Positions 14,742-17,020 of a DNA stretch of 17,020 bases are shown in pieces. The stretch is taken from NCBI GenBank assembly GCA_900549225.1, contig URNP01000027.1, positions 1-17,020 of the forward strand, read 5' to 3'. Source of the DNA: an uncultured Eubacteriales bacterium (lineage in GTDB: Bacteria > Bacillota > Clostridia > Christensenellales > CAG-917). Every line of letters begins with the position of its first letter. Within the stretch, counting starts at the first letter, position 1. Position numbers and translations under genes: made by a program. Below the pieces are notes generated by a model, which had not been told where the DNA came from, did no database searches, and saw only the letters and a list, made by a program, of their open reading frames with translations.

Positions 14742-15007
14742 GGAACTAACAGACACATTTAGACCACGAGTACCTGTTGGTTATTTTTTCGGGGTCCCCG
14801 CAAAACGGAATTGTTTTGTGGGGTGAACAAAAGGTCGCCGCGTCCGAATCCGTACTTCCCTCTGCGCGCTCAAAAACGCATATCGCTTTTTTTTGGAACT
14901 AACGGACACATTTAGACCACGAGTACCTGTTGGTTATTTTTTCGGGGTCTCTACAAAACGAACTAGTTTTGTGGGGTGAACAAAAGGTCGCCGCGTCCGA
15001 ATCCGTG
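14721..15007 (+). repeat. Tandem direct repeat with tRNA T-arm copies
   Basis: Bases 14721-14854 and 14875-15007 are near-identical direct repeats. Each runs from AACGCATATCGC plus a T run, through GGAACTAAC and GAGTACCTGTTGGTT, to AGGTCGCCGCGTCCGAATCC. That last part matches the tRNA's own AGGTCGCCGGTCCGAATCC (14670-14688) apart from one inserted base, so three T-arm copies lie 162 and 153 bases apart. Each unit has two hairpins: AACTAAC(A/G)G with CTGTTGGTT, and an 11-bp stem at 14796-14823 (copy 1) or 14949-14976 (copy 2). Changes between copies swap A-T, G-C and G-T pairs without breaking the stems. No coding frame is seen. Confidence 0.85.
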
Positions 15008-15033
15008 CCTTTCTTCATTAAATTATAAATCAG

Positions 15034-15052
15034 GTGCGGACAGAGTCCGCCC
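15034..15052. other. GC-rich hairpin in AT-rich DNA after the ABC gene
   Basis: GCGGAC-AGA-GTCCGC (15036-15050) is a perfect 6-bp stem inside a strongly AT-rich stretch (15015-15075). It lies 17 bases past the ABC transporter stop codon. It lacks a T run on either side, so it is at best a weak terminator. The flanking AATTATAAAT and ATTAATTAAT words also occur at 5890-5925. Confidence 0.45.
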
Positions 15053-15066
15053 GCAATTATTAATCA

Positions 15067-16842
15067 TTAATTAATACTCACGTCAAGTTCTATATCGTCG
15101 GCAAATTGCGATTCGTAAAGTTTCTTGTACACGCCGCCCTTTTCAATCAACTCGTTGTGAGTGCCTTGCTCGACGATTCTTCCGCCGTCTATCACGACGA
15201 TGCAATCCGCTTTGCGCACGGTTGAGAGTCTGTGCGCCACGACGATGGTCGTTCTGCCCTTGCAAAGTTCAAACAACGCTTTTTGGATTATCGCCTCGGT
15301 GGTGTTGTCAAGTGCGCTCGTCGCCTCGTCGAGAATCAAAATAGACGGATTTTTGAGGAATACTCTGGCAATACTCAGTCTTTGTTTTTGACCGCCCGAG
15401 AGTTTGACGCCCCTCTCTCCTATTTGCGTATCGTAGCCTTCGGGCAAACTTCTTATATAATCGTCTATATCCGCTTTTTTTGCCGCCTCTATAATTTCCT
15501 CGTCGGTGGCGTTCTCTTTGCTGTATGCGATATTCTGCTTGAACGTACCCGTAAACAAAAACACGTCCTGCTGAACGATTCCCACGTTTTTGCGCATCGA
15601 ATCGTTCTTTATCTCGCTTATAGGCTCGCCGCCTATGTAGATCATCCCCTCTTCGAGCGGATAGAATTTGGGGATCAAGTGGCAAAGCGTGGTTTTTCCG
15701 CCGCCGCTCGCGCCGACGAATGCATACATTTTGCCGTCGGGAATGGTGAGATTTACATCGTCAAGCACCTCTTTTTCGGGGCTGTAGGCAAAATTTACGT
15801 CCTTAAACACGATATCGCCGTGAAGATTCTCGACGTCGTGCGCGGTTTTGCTCTCCTCTTCCACGGGTACGTCCATAATCGCAATGAAACGCTTGAAGCC
15901 CGTTATGCCGTCCTGCAACTGCTCGAAGAACTGTATGAGCGTTTGCACGGGCGAGATAAAGAGGTTGATTGAAATCATAAACGACACGAGGTCCACGTAG
16001 TCGAAATTTTCGCTGTCGTAAATGCAGAAAAGCGCGCCTGCGAGCAGCACTATCACGTTGTATACCTCGGTGACGAAGCTCATACTTGCAGAGAACGTAC
16101 CCATCGCCTTGTACGCCTTCGAGCGTGCCTTGACGTAGCCGTCGTTGTTCTTTTCAAACTTCTCCTGCTCGTATTCGGCGTTTGCGTACGCCTTGGTGAC
16201 TCGGATGCCCGCAATGCTGTTTTCGAGCGTGGCGTTGATATTGCCGATCTCTTCTCTGCTCTTTCTGAACGCCTTGGTCATATTCTTTCTGCACACAATC
16301 GCAATAATAAACAACACGGGCAAGAACGCAAATACGATGAGCGAGAGTTTCCAACTTATCGTGCAAAGATACGCAAACGAACCTATCGTCACGAACGTCG
16401 TGATAAAAAGGTTTTCAGGACCGTGGTGCGCAAGTTCGCTCACGTCGAAAAGGTCGTTGGTCATTCTTGTCATCAACTGCCCCGTTTCGGTGTTGTCGTA
16501 AAAGGAATACGGCAATTTTTCGAGGTGCGCAAACAAATCCGTCCTCATCGCCGCCTGCATCTTTACGCCCATAACGTGTCCGTAATAGTTGATATAGTAC
16601 TTCATCCCCGCTCGCAACAGGTAGATTGCAAGCAAGATCGAGCAAAGAATAAGCACTTCGTTGATTATGCCGTTGGGAATGCTTTGGCGCAATATGCGTT
16701 GCGAAACCATAGGATAAATAAGTCCGCTCACCGAGAAGATGAACGAACATATCATATCCGCGGCAAAAGTGCCTTTGTGGGGCTTGTAGTACGCCACAAA
16801 CCGCTTGAGAAAATGCTGTTGGGTCTGTTGTTGTTTTTTCAT
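15067..16842 (-). CDS. ABC transporter, fused permease and ATPase (exporter type)
   Basis: A 591-residue half-exporter of the MsbA/BmrA type: an N-terminal six-helix membrane domain (segments near 24-46, 62-83, 148-165, 168-184, 256-275 and 285-303), then an ATPase domain. ATPase motifs are Walker A GASGGGKTT (377-385), Q-loop Q424/Q425, signature LSGGQ (481-485), Walker B ILILDEATSALD with D505-E506, and H-loop H537. It probably works as a homodimer or with a partner outside the window. The substrate (lipid, drug or peptide) cannot be told. ATG at 16842 is chosen because the open frame upstream to 16974 runs through a dispersed repeat. No ribosome binding site precedes it, which is unusual here. 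The stop codon lies in an AT-rich repeat-like stretch. Confidence 0.93.
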   Translation of the reverse strand: MKKQQQTQQHFLKRFVAYYKPHKGTFAADMICSFIFSVSGLIYPMVSQRILRQSIPNGIINEVLILCSILLAIYLLRAGMKYYINYYGHVMGVKMQAAMRTDLFAHLEKLPYSFYDNTETGQLMTRMTNDLFDVSELAHHGPENLFITTFVTIGSFAYLCTISWKLSLIVFAFLPVLFIIAIVCRKNMTKAFRKSREEIGNINATLENSIAGIRVTKAYANAEYEQEKFEKNNDGYVKARSKAYKAMGTFSASMSFVTEVYNVIVLLAGALFCIYDSENFDYVDLVSFMISINLFISPVQTLIQFFEQLQDGITGFKRFIAIMDVPVEEESKTAHDVENLHGDIVFKDVNFAYSPEKEVLDDVNLTIPDGKMYAFVGASGGGKTTLCHLIPKFYPLEEGMIYIGGEPISEIKNDSMRKNVGIVQQDVFLFTGTFKQNIAYSKENATDEEIIEAAKKADIDDYIRSLPEGYDTQIGERGVKLSGGQKQRLSIARVFLKNPSILILDEATSALDNTTEAIIQKALFELCKGRTTIVVAHRLSTVRKADCIVVIDGGRIVEQGTHNELIEKGGVYKKLYESQFADDIELDVSIN

Positions 16843-16845
16843 AGT

Positions 16846-16874
16846 AGTATATATCTGTAATAAAGGTTGTTCAA
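16846..16874 (-). promoter_or_regulatory. Promoter-like sequence touching the ABC start codon
   Basis: On the minus strand, TTGAAC (16874-16869) and TATACT (16851-16846) are 17 bases apart. The -10 box ends only 3 bases before the ATG. A transcript from it would start at or just inside the start codon, so it would be leaderless or miss the ATG. It may be spurious, or the true start may differ. It lies next to the dispersed repeat at 16877. Confidence 0.4.
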
Positions 16875-16876
16875 AG

Positions 16877-16917
16877 ACGGAATACGAGCCGCAAGGCGGC
16901 GAGCCAAGGGAGCGCCG
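16877..16917 (+). repeat. Copy of a dispersed GC-rich repeat (right end)
   Basis: This is an inverted copy, relative to window orientation, of the repeat at 1-40. The shared words are GACGGAA, ACGAGCCGCA, GGCGGCGAGCC and GAGCGCC. It sits directly upstream of the ABC transporter gene. The translated frame through it (GSPPCGSYSV on the minus strand) is an artefact of the repeat. Confidence 0.65.
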
Positions 16918-17020
16918 AACTTGACGATTAGTACAAGCGACTGCGCCGTGTTGTTGGCCACGCCTGGCGCACAAAGCGTAGTGACACGGCTTTCAGCCGA
17001 TTTGTATTGCCAAGAGCCTG
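16918..17020. other. Structured non-coding sequence at the right edge
   Basis: No supported gene. GCCGTGT (16945-16951) pairs perfectly with ACACGGC (16984-16990), enclosing a GC-rich segment with further short pairings. CGGC-TTTCA-GCCG (16987-16999) is an alternative hairpin that shares bases with it. It probably belongs to the same repeat complex as 16877-16917. The window cuts it off. Confidence 0.4.

Noticed and set aside
14721..15007. CRISPR array
   Set aside because: There are only two long units of about 155 bp, duplicated in tandem, with no short repeat-spacer pattern and no cas genes.
16843..16974. 44-residue N-terminal extension of the ABC transporter
   Set aside because: It is encoded by the dispersed repeat, is rich in Cys, Arg and Gly unlike a transporter N-terminus, and the family normally begins near the chosen ATG.

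Overview
The window looks like chromosomal DNA of a low-to-moderate GC Firmicute, most likely an uncultured clostridium. The evidence is the gene order hrcA-grpE-dnaK-dnaJ-prmA-rsmE-mtaB followed by a HIT gene, the CIRCE/HrcA type of heat-shock control, strong AGGAGG-type ribosome binding sites, a DnaK of 613 residues and a tRNA with an encoded CCA end. No species can be named from this sequence.

Layout. Bases 1-262 are non-coding repeat DNA. Bases 260-1030 hold a small minus-strand metal-response unit: an ArsR/SmtB-family repressor with an alpha5-type zinc site, and downstream of it a 72-residue HMA-domain protein. Each gene has a near-identical SmtB-like operator in front of it. Divergent to it, 1253-5842 encodes a 1529-residue exported protein with two metallophosphoesterase domains and a C-terminal membrane anchor, closed by a strong bidirectional terminator.

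Bases 6033-14265 are one minus-strand operon: heat-shock repressor (hrcA), chaperone machine (grpE, dnaK, dnaJ), then protein, rRNA and tRNA methyl- or methylthiotransferases (prmA, rsmE, mtaB) and a HIT hydrolase. One consensus sigma-A promoter with a degenerate but correctly spaced CIRCE operator drives it. HrcA should repress it at normal temperature, and GrpE/DnaK/DnaJ act as one folding cycle. The methyltransferases probably ride on the same transcript.

Bases 14579-14741 are a stand-alone tRNA-Thr(CGT) gene with promoter and terminator. Next come tandem repeats of about 155 bp, each carrying a copy of the tRNA's T-arm sequence and two hairpins that keep pairing despite base changes. Bases 15067-16842 encode a half-size ABC exporter, and 16846-17020 are again repeat DNA.

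The most unusual signal is a pair of roughly 110-125 nt structured elements (139-262 and 5926-6040). Single-stranded motifs are conserved between them, while all three stems differ in sequence yet still pair. Both abut the stop codon of a minus-strand gene, and the second appears to have replaced the usual C-terminal tail of the HIT protein. Other notable items are the tRNA-derived tandem repeats and an inverted repeat shared by the two ends of the window.
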